From contig JAISKF010000031.1 of NCBI GenBank assembly GCA_031261005.1, positions 28,004 to 92,003 of the forward strand: a stretch of 64,000 nucleotides of DNA. The letters are read 5' to 3'. Position 1 is the first letter of the stretch. The number at the start of each line of letters is the position of its first letter. Below, one piece after another: positions 55,800 to 64,000 of the stretch. The stretch is from Enterobacteriaceae bacterium. Lineage in GTDB: Bacteria; Pseudomonadota; Gammaproteobacteria; Enterobacterales; Enterobacteriaceae. The notes beneath the pieces were generated by a model that searched no databases, was not told the DNA's origin, and saw only the letters and a list, made by a program, of their open reading frames with translations. The translations under genes were made by a program, and so were the position numbers.

Positions 55800-56864
55800 T
55801 TAATAATATGTTACTTCCACATCTAAAGACGCAGTAAACTCACCAGCATGTCGGTTAGCCTTTGACACGGCTGGATTCCATAACAATTCGGCTTTCATAT
55901 TTTTTGAGTACGTTCCGCTGCCAGTAATATTAGGGAAAAGATTTTTATGAAATGTATCCAGTTTTAATAAGTTATTATTATCGCCATCACGAAGATTAAT
56001 CATAACTGAATCATTTCCTGCCGGAATTAAATTCGCGCTATTAGATTTCGATAAACTCCCTATAACAGGCAGAAAATTTACACGTAATTTATAATCACCT
56101 GAATTACATTGTTTATTATATGATAATGAAAAAGGTTTACTTACTAATGCTTCTGTAATATCAGCTTGTTCACCACGAGAATAAATTGTACCAAAATTAA
56201 TTGTAGGTATATTAACTAGTGTTACACCGCACTCCACAAATTCAAAATTATTCAGCCCGTCGATCGCGAGTGATCTAATTTCTGATACACTAGGATTGTT
56301 GGTATTATAGTTTCCTAAACGTGCTGAATATATTGAACCGCTAATACTCGCCCCAGAACCGATAGAAAAATCAGGTGTCGTATCTTTATAAAACACATAA
56401 CGATAACCAAATGAGCCTGAGACACTATTACAGGAAGAAGATGAACATGTTAGTGCCTGAGAACTGGCAGATTGTACATTCAATCTTGCTGTTGCCAGAT
56501 CCGTTTCTCCACGCCACGCACCATCAACATAAAGATCCAGACCAACCCGAATACCTCTCATATAAGAATAGGTATTAAGTACACCGCCTTTTAACCCTAA
56601 ATAAGTTGAACCATCAGAGACCGATTCAACATGGCAATTAGTATATCGCACCGTTGACCTCTCCGGCTGACGATAAATAACCGTTCCATTAGGCAGATCC
56701 AAAGGTACAACAATACGGCTTTCATCAATGGTATAAGTTAGTGCTCCATTGACATAGCCACATTTAATAATGGCTTGCGATTGACAGGAGAACAAAATAG
56801 CAGAAGTACCCAGTAACAGACGAATAACTGTTGTTAATTTTAATTCTTTATTTATCAATATCAT
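55800..56864 (-). CDS. Fimbrial tip adhesin
   Basis: This 354-residue exported protein has a signal peptide ending near SCQSQA. It has an N-terminal putative receptor-binding domain (about 33-215; KCGYVNGALTYTIDESRIVV) with several cysteines including CSSSSC. A C-terminal pilin domain (VECGVTLVNIPTINFGTIYS to the terminal LDVEVTYY) is suited to donor-strand exchange. Two-domain build and last position after pilin, chaperone, usher and chaperone indicate a FimH-like tip adhesin. The ligand is unknown. Confidence 0.82.
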   Translation of the reverse strand: MILINKELKLTTVIRLLLGTSAILFSCQSQAIIKCGYVNGALTYTIDESRIVVPLDLPNGTVIYRQPERSTVRYTNCHVESVSDGSTYLGLKGGVLNTYSYMRGIRVGLDLYVDGAWRGETDLATARLNVQSASSQALTCSSSSCNSVSGSFGYRYVFYKDTTPDFSIGSGASISGSIYSARLGNYNTNNPSVSEIRSLAIDGLNNFEFVECGVTLVNIPTINFGTIYSRGEQADITEALVSKPFSLSYNKQCNSGDYKLRVNFLPVIGSLSKSNSANLIPAGNDSVMINLRDGDNNNLLKLDTFHKNLFPNITGSGTYSKNMKAELLWNPAVSKANRHAGEFTASLDVEVTYY

Positions 56865-56890
56865 GATCTACTCCCATTATTTTAAAAAAT

Positions 56891-57655
56891 TTAATTATCT
56901 GAATCATTAATATGATTAACCACTACGGGTAAACCTCGTCCAATATCAGTAATAACTTTAAAATTTAATGTTGCGCTATTTTTATTTATAGCTATATTCT
57001 TCGGTATCACTATTTCCGTTGTGCTTAACGGCGCAAGTAATAAATGTTCTTCAATCATATTATGCTGGCTGTCGATTTGATCTGATAATTCAATATCAAT
57101 TAATGAATAATAAAAAGGATAAGGATTTTTAACGACTAAAATGCTTTCTCCTTGCCTGTTTTTACTTAAACGCCAATTTAATGAGTTAACATTTTCCATT
57201 GAGTTATTACCAATATTCTTTGGACGATAGAAAAGATAAAAACGATGTTTAATCGCAAAGGTTAACTCTGCCTGCTTGTTTTTTATATTATTAGCAGTCG
57301 AAATCTCCGGAATCTCATTAAGATAAAAATAAAATACAGACTCTCTATCAGATGGTAAGGATTTTTCCGATAACAACATTATTTGTAATGCTAAAGGAAC
57401 ATCAGGCTCTAAATTTTTTAATGAGGGGGAAACCACAAATGGAACATCATCTTCACCTTCCGGTGTTGTGATCCATGACTGGACTAAAAGTTTATTTTTT
57501 CCATGATGGATCACACTAAAATGATGCTGTTTCTCCTGACTAAAATAAATAATACGACTGGCATTATTGAATAATAAATCAGCATAGACGTAATTATTTT
57601 CCAAAAAAAATGAAACAATAATTAGAACCAAATGAAATAAACATATTTTTAACAT
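56891..57655 (-). CDS. Second periplasmic fimbrial chaperone
   Basis: A PapD-like protein of about 254 residues, more divergent than the first chaperone of the operon. Conserved parts are QSWITTPEGEDDVPFVVSPS, LPSDRESVFYFYLNEIPEIS and the FYLFYRPKNIG block with the donor-strand anchor Arg. The ATG at 57655 is preferred (AGG upstream, 7 bp after the usher stop); the frame extends to 57676. Position before the adhesin gene suggests it may serve the adhesin specifically (inference). Confidence 0.85.
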   Translation of the reverse strand: MLKICLFHLVLIIVSFFLENNYVYADLLFNNASRIIYFSQEKQHHFSVIHHGKNKLLVQSWITTPEGEDDVPFVVSPSLKNLEPDVPLALQIMLLSEKSLPSDRESVFYFYLNEIPEISTANNIKNKQAELTFAIKHRFYLFYRPKNIGNNSMENVNSLNWRLSKNRQGESILVVKNPYPFYYSLIDIELSDQIDSQHNMIEEHLLLAPLSTTEIVIPKNIAINKNSATLNFKVITDIGRGLPVVVNHINDSDN

Positions 57656-57662
57656 TATCAAC

Positions 57663-60251
57663 CTACATTTTTCCACAGGTTAACTTGATTCGATTAAAGC
57701 GCTCATCACTGGTTTTCTCCGGTAAACGATAAGGAACCTGACAGTGATACTCTTTCCATTTCACATTTAGATTGCCCTGATCTTCTAATAACAACACCAG
57801 CAACCGTCCTTGCATATCCAATAAACCTAACAAATTACCGAATTCATCATAAACTTCTGTACCCAGCGGTAATCGCTGCCCATCGGCATTGAGCAATTCA
57901 AATTGCACCCGACGCCCAGATGTTGCACCGAATTTGACATAGGTTATCGCACCGCGGCGCGGGATCACTTTCGCCGTGGTATTATCGAAATCAACATCCA
58001 GATCAGCATTATTACCGGCATCTAAACTGATCCAGTTAGCGCGATACGGCAACATACTTGGAATGATGGCGTATCCCTGAAAATTGGTTTTAATCGCACT
58101 GTCGCGATCGATAGCAACACCATTAACACCGGTCACTTCGACTAATGTCGCCGAATCGCCCATCGGCTGCCCTAAAGTGATACCGCCCGAATGAACCAGC
58201 AGCGAGCCTTGAGCATTAAGTGCGCTTGAATGATAATTTTTTCCTTGATTGTAACCGGCATAAAATTGCCCAAAAGATCGGCGCGTACCGATCCCAACAC
58301 CGCCTGACGAATCATGGTTTTCGTTTAAGTTATAGTTAACGTCGTAATAATTGTTAAAATCTTCAGTCATGTAACCATTTATACCGGTTTGTATCGCAGT
58401 ATTATGATTAGCATCCTGACGGATATTGGTCGTCACTCGCGGTGAAGAAACGCTTCCTCCCAAAGTAAAAGAGAAGTTCAGCATGATTTGTTTATCTGAT
58501 TTCGCGTACTGACTATAAATACTGTCAGATGAAGTTTGAGAACGCGCAAAATAGAGATTGTAGTTAAGCTGTTTATAAGTGTTGCTATAGCCGATACGAT
58601 AATCATTCCGGCGGCGATTGTGATACCAATAATTCACCCAACTGCCAGAAAGATAGAAAGATCCCGCCCCTAACGCTTCAGGTAAAGACTGGCTGATATT
58701 GGCTTCAATCCGGCTCTTTTGATACAACGAATTCAGGCTTCGATGAACAGTATCCCAGTCATCAATATGCTCACTGAAAGTCCGATAATTTTTAGTGGAA
58801 TAACGATAGCCTGCCAATGTAAAACTGGTGCCAAATTCCGTAAATGTTTTGCCGTAAAGTAAACGAGTGCTATAGCCTTGCTGCTCTGCTTTATTCTTAT
58901 TGGACTTACTGCGGGAATAGGTAATATCAGCAGAAATTCCGCCAAATCGGGTATTTTGCCCCAGTCCCACATTATAGGCTTGATAATGGCGTGAGAGTTG
59001 CGCGCCGCTAAACACAGTGGAAGTATTGCCTAAACCATAAACCTGTTTAAGCGTAACAAATTCAGGCTGATAACTTTTATTGCCATCAGCATCATGTTTC
59101 ACATATTGACGGAACTTCCCTGCGGAAAAGCTGTATTGATAAGTCCCTTGTCTCACCATGACAGGAAGTGCCGAAAACGCCTGAATAAATGTCCGCTTGC
59201 TGCCATCGGCTTCTGTTACGGTAACGACTAAATCACCGCTGCCGCTATTAGCAACTAAATCGGTAATTTCAAATGGTCCTGGTGTTACATTACTTTGATA
59301 AATAACGTAATCATTCTGTTTAATCTCTACTGTTGCATTTGACTGCGCCACACCGCGAATAATCGGCGCATAACCTAATTCAGCCGGAGATAACATGCCG
59401 TCATCGGTCGATAATTTTATTCCGCGCATTCTGACACCATCAAAAATTTGCGAGTCTGTATAAATATCACCGATGACTAACTGACTTCTTAATCGCGTAA
59501 TATCACGGGCAAGATACAAATTATTGCTATTAAATTTACTACGTTCGCCGCTGGTTTTATTGTAATTACCGTCCCAACGTAAACGCCACATACTGAAATT
59601 CATACCGCCTTGTAGAGAGAGAAACTGGCTGTCGGTATTTTCACGCCGTGAATGATATTTATTCTGATAGTTATTGTAGCTGTAGTTATAATTCATAAAT
59701 GCAGCATTAATTCCTTTATCCCATAATTTAGGGTTAACATAACCATCAGGAGAAATATCAGAATAACTTTGCGGAACGGTAATGTTTAACGCTAAACGTG
59801 CCGGATTATAATTTACTGAGATATATTCATTAATATTTTGTAGATTAATACATGATTCAGCAATATTAGCTTGAGTAAGGATCTTCTCAGCAACCAGTTT
59901 CTCTATATTAATACCAAACTCATGGAGTTGATCAGCCGTAAAACAGGCATTGACATGCTGAGTTGCGGCATCTGCTTTAAAGGTAATATTCTGCCGTGCT
60001 CGTACCTCGCCATTAACGATAATATCTACGTTATAATTACCGGGTAATACACTTTCGCTCTGTACACTTGCACCGAGATAGCGATCCAGCATTTCTGGAT
60101 CAATATTTCCACGTAAAAACGCTGTTTGATAACGTTCATTAGTGACTACAGCCTGAACATTACAAGAAATACTTAATATAAATAATAGCGGTAAAGATTT
60201 TTTACATGTACTTCGACACTCAAATAAACGATTAATATTTCCTTTGCTCAT
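57663..60251 (-). CDS. Fimbrial outer membrane usher
   Basis: This 862-residue FimD/PapC-type usher has an N-terminal periplasmic domain (FLRGNIDPEMLDRYLGASVQ), a 24-strand barrel with plug (IRGVAQSNATVEIKQNDYVI, PGPFEITDLVANSGSGDLVV) and C-terminal domains (RRGAITYVKFGATSGRRVQF; LPLGTEVYDEFGNLLGLLDM). The signal peptide ends near CNVQA. It secretes and assembles the pilus subunits encoded on both sides. Confidence 0.94.
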   Translation of the reverse strand: MSKGNINRLFECRSTCKKSLPLLFILSISCNVQAVVTNERYQTAFLRGNIDPEMLDRYLGASVQSESVLPGNYNVDIIVNGEVRARQNITFKADAATQHVNACFTADQLHEFGINIEKLVAEKILTQANIAESCINLQNINEYISVNYNPARLALNITVPQSYSDISPDGYVNPKLWDKGINAAFMNYNYSYNNYQNKYHSRRENTDSQFLSLQGGMNFSMWRLRWDGNYNKTSGERSKFNSNNLYLARDITRLRSQLVIGDIYTDSQIFDGVRMRGIKLSTDDGMLSPAELGYAPIIRGVAQSNATVEIKQNDYVIYQSNVTPGPFEITDLVANSGSGDLVVTVTEADGSKRTFIQAFSALPVMVRQGTYQYSFSAGKFRQYVKHDADGNKSYQPEFVTLKQVYGLGNTSTVFSGAQLSRHYQAYNVGLGQNTRFGGISADITYSRSKSNKNKAEQQGYSTRLLYGKTFTEFGTSFTLAGYRYSTKNYRTFSEHIDDWDTVHRSLNSLYQKSRIEANISQSLPEALGAGSFYLSGSWVNYWYHNRRRNDYRIGYSNTYKQLNYNLYFARSQTSSDSIYSQYAKSDKQIMLNFSFTLGGSVSSPRVTTNIRQDANHNTAIQTGINGYMTEDFNNYYDVNYNLNENHDSSGGVGIGTRRSFGQFYAGYNQGKNYHSSALNAQGSLLVHSGGITLGQPMGDSATLVEVTGVNGVAIDRDSAIKTNFQGYAIIPSMLPYRANWISLDAGNNADLDVDFDNTTAKVIPRRGAITYVKFGATSGRRVQFELLNADGQRLPLGTEVYDEFGNLLGLLDMQGRLLVLLLEDQGNLNVKWKEYHCQVPYRLPEKTSDERFNRIKLTCGKM

Positions 60252-60293
60252 ACAATATGTCCATAAATAAAAATCAATAAAATAGATATTAAT

Positions 60294-61004
60294 TTATTGT
60301 GCTAAGGTGATTAACTCATCACCGCCATAATCATTAATTCTCATAAAACTTAAAGAACGGTATGATTGAGCAGGTGCAGTAAATTCTCGACTTTCATCGG
60401 AACACAACATGCCAGAATCCGGCACTAAGTGCGTTTTTGCATGTGACTGAAATTTCAACCCATAATAGGAGATACAAAAAGGAGTCGGATTAGTCAGCGT
60501 AATATAAGCATGATTACCACGAATAGATTGCTGCCAAACTAATAATGACGGCGCTTTATTGACATCACCTTTTAATCCGGCTGGACGATAAAAAACTTTA
60601 ATCCGCTGTCTCACTGCTAATTGCAGTATGTTTTTACCAATTTGACTTTCAGCATTAACCTGCTGAGTGGGAATATATTGCACATTGAGCCAGAAAACAG
60701 ATTCTTTATCCTGTGGTAATGATTTTACCGCACCCAGTACACGTAAAACCTGACGACCATTTGGTGGAATTTTTGCTAACGATGGCGAGACAATCAGAGG
60801 AATATCTTCGCTATTATTAGCAAGATAATTTTCCACCCATGATTGAACCAATGCAGGTTCATCGTTATTGGCATTAGAGACCTCTACAGAAGCACTTCCT
60901 GCTGAGTCTTTAAATACCAAGCGGGTAGCATTGAGAGTAATAGATGCCTGTGTATTTATTGGAAAAAGAATACAAAAATAAAATAATTTTAATATATTCG
61001 ACAC
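60294..61004 (-). CDS. Periplasmic fimbrial chaperone
   Basis: This 236-residue PapD-like chaperone of the short F1-G1 loop class has TRLVFKDSAGSASVEVSNAN, VQSWVENY, LIVSPSLAKIPPNGRQVLRV and VKSLPQDKESVFWLNVQYIP. The signal peptide is MSNILKLFYFCILFPINTQA. It sits between the major pilin and usher genes. A stem-loop separates it from the pilin. Confidence 0.92.
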   Translation of the reverse strand: MSNILKLFYFCILFPINTQASITLNATRLVFKDSAGSASVEVSNANNDEPALVQSWVENYLANNSEDIPLIVSPSLAKIPPNGRQVLRVLGAVKSLPQDKESVFWLNVQYIPTQQVNAESQIGKNILQLAVRQRIKVFYRPAGLKGDVNKAPSLLVWQQSIRGNHAYITLTNPTPFCISYYGLKFQSHAKTHLVPDSGMLCSDESREFTAPAQSYRSLSFMRINDYGGDELITLAQ

Positions 61005-61103
61005 AATAACAGTTCCTTGATAAATTTCTAACTATCAAAAAATAATATTTATCGTTAAAGCCAATAATATTTAAGCGTAATTAAAATAACTCGATTAAAA
61101 ATA

Positions 61104-61143
61104 GCAAGGTCAATAGATTAAAGGTCTTTAACTATTGACCTTT
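61104..61143 (-). terminator. Partial terminator or stem-loop between pilin and chaperone
   Basis: AAGGTCAATAG and CTATTGACCTT form an 11-bp perfect stem around 15 bases. On the minus strand it is followed by GCTATTTTTAATC. It lies 12 bp past the pilin stop. Read-through attenuation or mRNA protection here would give excess pilin over chaperone and usher, as in other pilus operons. Confidence 0.65.
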
Positions 61144-61154
61144 AATTAAATTAT

Positions 61155-61742
61155 TTATTCATAATTTAAAACGAATGGTAATTGCCCATTAGCAGAACCA
61201 GCGGTGATCGCACTTTTCGCCCCCGTTGCCATATAAGCTGCTTTAAAACTTAATTTGGCGGTTGCCGAAGTCCCGCTGACAGAAAGCGGTGCTTCAATAT
61301 ATTTTGTGCTATCTCGCAAATCGATAAGTGTATTTTTGGAATCTAATATTGCGATACCAACGCCAGAGGCAACACCAGAACCGCCTTTATTAGCAATATC
61401 TAATAAACCGCGATTAGATTCAGCACCAGAACCGCTGTGAGCATCAAATTTCATTTTGACTTTAGAAAGTGTACCTGCATCAGCACAAGAAACTTCTAAA
61501 TCTGCGAATGTTGTCGCCATACCTGAAACCGTATTACTGCTATTAGCAACACCGTCTTTACCCACTGAACCTAAATCAATAGTGATATTATTAGCTGTGC
61601 CAGTAGCACCGGTTCCGGGGTTAACATCACAACTAACATCTTGTACTGCACCTGTAAAATTAATTGTACCGGCATTCGCGATTCCTGATAAAGAACACAC
61701 TGAAAATGCAATAGCAATTAAACTCAAATTTCTTACTTTCAT
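61155..61742 (-). CDS. Major fimbrial subunit
   Basis: This 195-residue type 1-like pilin has a signal peptide ending GIANA. The mature protein starts GTINFTGAVQDVSCDVNPGT. It has the disulfide pair in DVSCDV and LEVSCADAG, and a C-terminal beta zipper ending LPFVLNYE. The ATG at 61742 with GGGA upstream is preferred over 61829. It is the first gene of the fimbrial operon. Confidence 0.92.
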   Translation of the reverse strand: MKVRNLSLIAIAFSVCSLSGIANAGTINFTGAVQDVSCDVNPGTGATGTANNITIDLGSVGKDGVANSSNTVSGMATTFADLEVSCADAGTLSKVKMKFDAHSGSGAESNRGLLDIANKGGSGVASGVGIAILDSKNTLIDLRDSTKYIEAPLSVSGTSATAKLSFKAAYMATGAKSAITAGSANGQLPFVLNYE

Positions 61743-62221
61743 TATGTAATCCCTTAAAAAAATTAAATAGTTCAGTAGTAAATAAATGGCGCTGATTATT
61801 AACAACAATGATCTATTCACTACACGCACACAGATTAAACGATCGTATTAAATAAAAAAAGAAGATCTTAATTTTTGATTATTTATCAATTTATATAATT
61901 ACAAATTGATTTGTACTCATTATTACCATAACATTTACAGAATATTAGTGATTATAAAAATCGCCATGCAATATATAATTTCAAAATTAAATTATCTTTC
62001 AGATTTAAATATAATCCTTGATTTTATAAAATTAATATCCTATCGCCTAAAAATAGAAATAACCCCAAAAAATATTTTATTAAAATTGTTGTTAATATTT
62101 TTATCTAAAAAGATAAACCGCCTTTTATAAAGCAATAAAAAATTAATTTGCACACAATTTAAGCAGCTAATGATGGTAAGTATGAATATAAAAGAGGAGA
62201 TAATAGGAATGGATATAAATA
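61743..62221. other. AT-rich fimbrial promoter region with a palindrome
   Basis: About 480 bp of very AT-rich sequence upstream of the pilin. It contains TTGATTATTTATCAA (61875-61889), a dyad resembling an FNR site but with five instead of four spacer bases. No invertible-element repeats were found. A 74-codon frame at 61906-62130 has no supporting signal and is not called. Confidence 0.4.
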
Positions 62222-62370
62222 GAATAAGCGAATGGCGAATAATAGATTAATACATTGATAATTAATAATAATTCTCAGAGCGGCAACCTGCCACCCACAT
62301 TCACAACGCGGTGGATTCGCGGGCAACAGGTTGTCGCCCCGACAGGAAATGGCATAATTATTTGAAATAA
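62222..62370. repeat. Dispersed repeat, copy 14
   Basis: Forward copy with GCGGCAACCTGCCACCC and CGGGCAACAGGTTGTCGCCC blocks around a CACAACGCGGTGGATTCG linker. The right arm is cut after ATAATTATTTGAAATAA, where the glsA terminator begins. Confidence 0.68.
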
Positions 62371-62405
62371 AAAAGCCGCAAATCCCTGAGACTTTGCAGC
62401 TTTTA
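62369..62405 (-). terminator. glsA intrinsic terminator
   Basis: On the minus strand AAAAGCTGCAAAG and TTTGCGGCTTTTTT pair with one mismatch, ending in a T-run. It lies 70 bp after the glsA stop. Confidence 0.72.
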
Positions 62406-62474
62406 ACTTATAGATAGTTAAATATAGATAGTATTGACGCGACGATGTCAGCGTACAGTAATCTCTCTGCTCAC

Positions 62475-63482
62475 TTATTTATTATTGCCATAAAACTGAT
62501 TGGCTTTAGTCGCTTCCGCAATAAACTGGATAGTTTGTTGGGCTCGAACGCTATTACCTGCATTGTCCAGCGGCGGTGAATAAACCGCGATCGCATATTC
62601 ACCAGGAACAACAGCGATCATTCCGCCGCCTACACCGCTTTTAGCAGGAATACCAACCAGATACAGCCATTTACCGCTACCGTCATATAAACCGGCGATC
62701 GCCATTTCAGCGAGCACTTGCGGAACATATTTTTCACTGAGTAACTGCTTACCGCTGTAAGGCGATTTGCCGTTATTCGCTAACACCGCCGCCATTCGGA
62801 CTAATTGAACTGTATTGACGTCAACTGAACACTGGCGAGTATAAATTTCTACCGCTTCACGCGTATCACTGTAGAACGAGTTATACGATTCCATCAGATC
62901 TGCTAACGCCTGATTATGCTGATTCGTCTCCATTTCGGATTTAAATACCGGTTCGTTAACGGTCAGAGTGTCATTCGCGTAAGCATTGAGATTATCCATA
63001 ATCAGCTTCCAGCGTTCATCTTTATCTTTCGCTTTAACTAAGCTAACCGCACTCATCGCACCGGCATTAACCAACGGATTCTCTGGCGCTCCTTTTGTCA
63101 GCTCAACAGCAAGCCCTGAGTTAAATGCCATTCCGGTTGCATTCGCACCTAACTTATTCAGCACTTCTTCCGAACCGCTTTGTTCCATGACTAACGCCAT
63201 AGTGAAAACTTTACTTAATGATTCCATTGGAAATGCGGCACTAGCATCTCCAGTTTGGTAAATCTTGCCATCGACAGTTGCAATAGCAATTGCGAAATTT
63301 TTTGGGCTATAAGTCGCTAATGCCGGAATATAGTCGGCAACTTTCCCTTCATTATTATCTTTATATTTCTGATGAGCTTGTTCAATCAATGCACCATAAT
63401 CTGGCGTTGCAGCCGCCAACACCGTTGAACCAAATAACAAACTAGCGGATAACAGGCACGAGCTAAATAATTTGAATTTCAT
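62475..63482 (-). CDS. glsA: Glutaminase with signal peptide
   Basis: This 335-residue serine-dependent glutaminase converts glutamine to glutamate and ammonia. The beta-lactamase-like motifs are the SxxK set Ser88-Lys91 in PMESLSKVFTMAL, NPLVNAGAMSAVSLV and KSGVGGGMIAVVPGEYAIAV. Unlike the usual cytoplasmic enzymes, it starts with a clear Sec signal (MKFKLFSSCLLSASLLFGST then VLAAA), so it should be periplasmic. The ATG at 63482 has GAAGGG upstream; the frame opens at 63518. It is a single gene with its own terminator. Confidence 0.92.
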   Translation of the reverse strand: MKFKLFSSCLLSASLLFGSTVLAAATPDYGALIEQAHQKYKDNNEGKVADYIPALATYSPKNFAIAIATVDGKIYQTGDASAAFPMESLSKVFTMALVMEQSGSEEVLNKLGANATGMAFNSGLAVELTKGAPENPLVNAGAMSAVSLVKAKDKDERWKLIMDNLNAYANDTLTVNEPVFKSEMETNQHNQALADLMESYNSFYSDTREAVEIYTRQCSVDVNTVQLVRMAAVLANNGKSPYSGKQLLSEKYVPQVLAEMAIAGLYDGSGKWLYLVGIPAKSGVGGGMIAVVPGEYAIAVYSPPLDNAGNSVRAQQTIQFIAEATKANQFYGNNK

Positions 63483-63563
63483 CTTATTTCCCTTCTTCTC
63501 CGTTGTAGTAAACCCCAAATGGGCAAGTATCAGGTGGTATAAATAACTGCAAAGATCACCTGT

Positions 63564-63578
63564 GTATTTTATAAATAC
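63564..63578. promoter_or_regulatory. Palindrome in the glsA promoter region
   Basis: GTATTTTATAAATAC is a perfect 6-bp dyad with 3-bp spacer 82 bp upstream of glsA. A second dyad, CAGGTG (63531-63536) with CACCTG (63557-63562), lies between it and the gene. Possible operators; no regulator can be named. Confidence 0.35.
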
Positions 63579-63690
63579 TACCGGAGTGTCTGAGTTAGAC
63601 GAATGATGTGCAATTGTTCTCTTTTCATAATCTCTTTCTTGAAAAGATTATCTCTGGTTTCCTCAATACAGGTTCAAAAACCTAAAAACG

Positions 63691-63727
63691 AAAAAAACCG
63701 CAAGCCTATATATGACTACGCGGTTTT
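63691..63727 (-). terminator. Terminator of the right-edge gene
   Basis: AAAACCGC and GCGGTTTT form an 8-bp stem; on the minus strand it is followed by TTTTTTTCGTTTTT. It lies about 45 bp past the stop of the partial gene at 63773. Confidence 0.75.
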
Positions 63728-63772
63728 CTCATTCATAACGGTATCTTAAAAATACCTCAATCCGTACTTAAA

Positions 63773-64000
63773 CTACTCCCTCTCACCCAGCTTCATCAGC
63801 GCATAACGCGCCATAAGCTGTTGCAGATGTAAGTCAATCTGGCTTTGCTCTGTCGGCTGGTCGGACAAAGCAAGTTGTCTCAACTGTTCCTCCAGCGGGA
63901 CGGACTGGTTAAGTGCCTGACTCACGTTAAACACCACCGTCTTTAATTCAGATGCCGTGATATAACGCCCTTTCTGCCCGTCCAGACTGTTGAGCCGTTC
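63773..64000 (-). CDS. C-terminal part of a VasL/ImpA-like type VI secretion protein
   Basis: The frame is open from the window edge to a TAG at 63773-63775, giving 75 residues: ERLNSLDGQKGRYITASELK, TVVFNVSQALNQSVPLEEQL, and a helical end LHLQQLMARYALMKLGERE. This resembles, from memory, the C-terminal VasL domain of type VI secretion ImpA-like proteins. GC content is higher than in the rest of the window. Only the 3' end is visible, so the call is tentative. Confidence 0.45.
   Translation of the reverse strand, partial: ERLNSLDGQKGRYITASELKTVVFNVSQALNQSVPLEEQLRQLALSDQPTEQSQIDLHLQQLMARYALMKLGERE

Noticed and set aside
61906..62130. 74-codon open frame upstream of the fimbrial operon
   Set aside because: Very AT-rich, no ribosome-binding site, low-complexity Ile/Leu/Lys composition; best explained as chance in promoter DNA.
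61743..62221. Phase-variable invertible fimbrial promoter
   Set aside because: I looked for a matching inverted repeat pair and a nearby fimB/fimE-type recombinase and found neither.

Overview
The window is a mostly housekeeping stretch of a gammaproteobacterial chromosome, almost certainly Enterobacterales. Protein sequences and gene order follow the E. coli K-12 map in several blocks: mazG-relA-rlmD-barA; yfeX-yfeY-ypeA; narQ then yffB-dapE-ypfN-tmcA and ypfJ-purC-bamC-dapA-gcvR-bcp; bepA-yfgD-hda-uraA-upp and purMN; raiA-pheL-pheA. GC looks to be in the mid-40s percent by eye. A Budviciaceae-like genus would fit, but that is a guess and the genus cannot be fixed from this window.

Layout. 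1-7.4 kb: mazG (cut by the window edge), relA, rlmD and barA. 7.4-11 kb: an AT-rich accessory cassette with an XRE repressor, two inverted-repeat operators, two small PAAR-type proteins, a DUF6402-like protein, two duplicated membrane proteins and the tail of a lost copy. 11-14.8 kb: a CDGSH iron-sulfur protein, yfeX, yfeY, ypeA and yaiI. 14.8-24.1 kb: the periplasmic nitrate reductase operon napFDAGHBC, divergent from narQ and narP. 24.3-40 kb: dapE, tmcA, ypfJ, purC, bamC, dapA, gcvR, bcp, bepA, hda, uraA, upp and neighbours. 40.4-44 kb: a two-gene type I secretion inner-membrane module inserted between upp and purM. 44.5-52 kb: purMN, epd, thiMD with a TPP riboswitch, raiA, and pheA behind a pheL attenuator. 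52-62 kb: a chaperone-usher fimbrial gene set whose strand continues into an InsA-like zinc ribbon and a very long coiled-coil FKBP-like protein. 62.4-64 kb: an exported glutaminase and the 3' end of a gene resembling type VI secretion VasL.

About fourteen copies of one dispersed MITE-like repeat (up to about 200 bp) sit in intergenic spaces. Each has ends resembling CTCAGNTTTGGATAAG and a GC-rich core built from GGCGGCAATCTGCCGCC blocks. In at least two cases (yaiI, epd) the repeat appears to supply the last codons and the stop codon of a gene.

The two regions most likely to hold something undescribed are the XRE/PAAR/DUF6402 cassette at 7.4-11 kb, a plausible effector-immunity module under its own repressor, and the coiled-coil FKBP-like protein at 52.2-55.5 kb. 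The latter has twenty 38/39-residue repeats and a C-terminal FKBP fold that has lost most active-site residues, and it lies directly behind a fimbrial tip adhesin gene.
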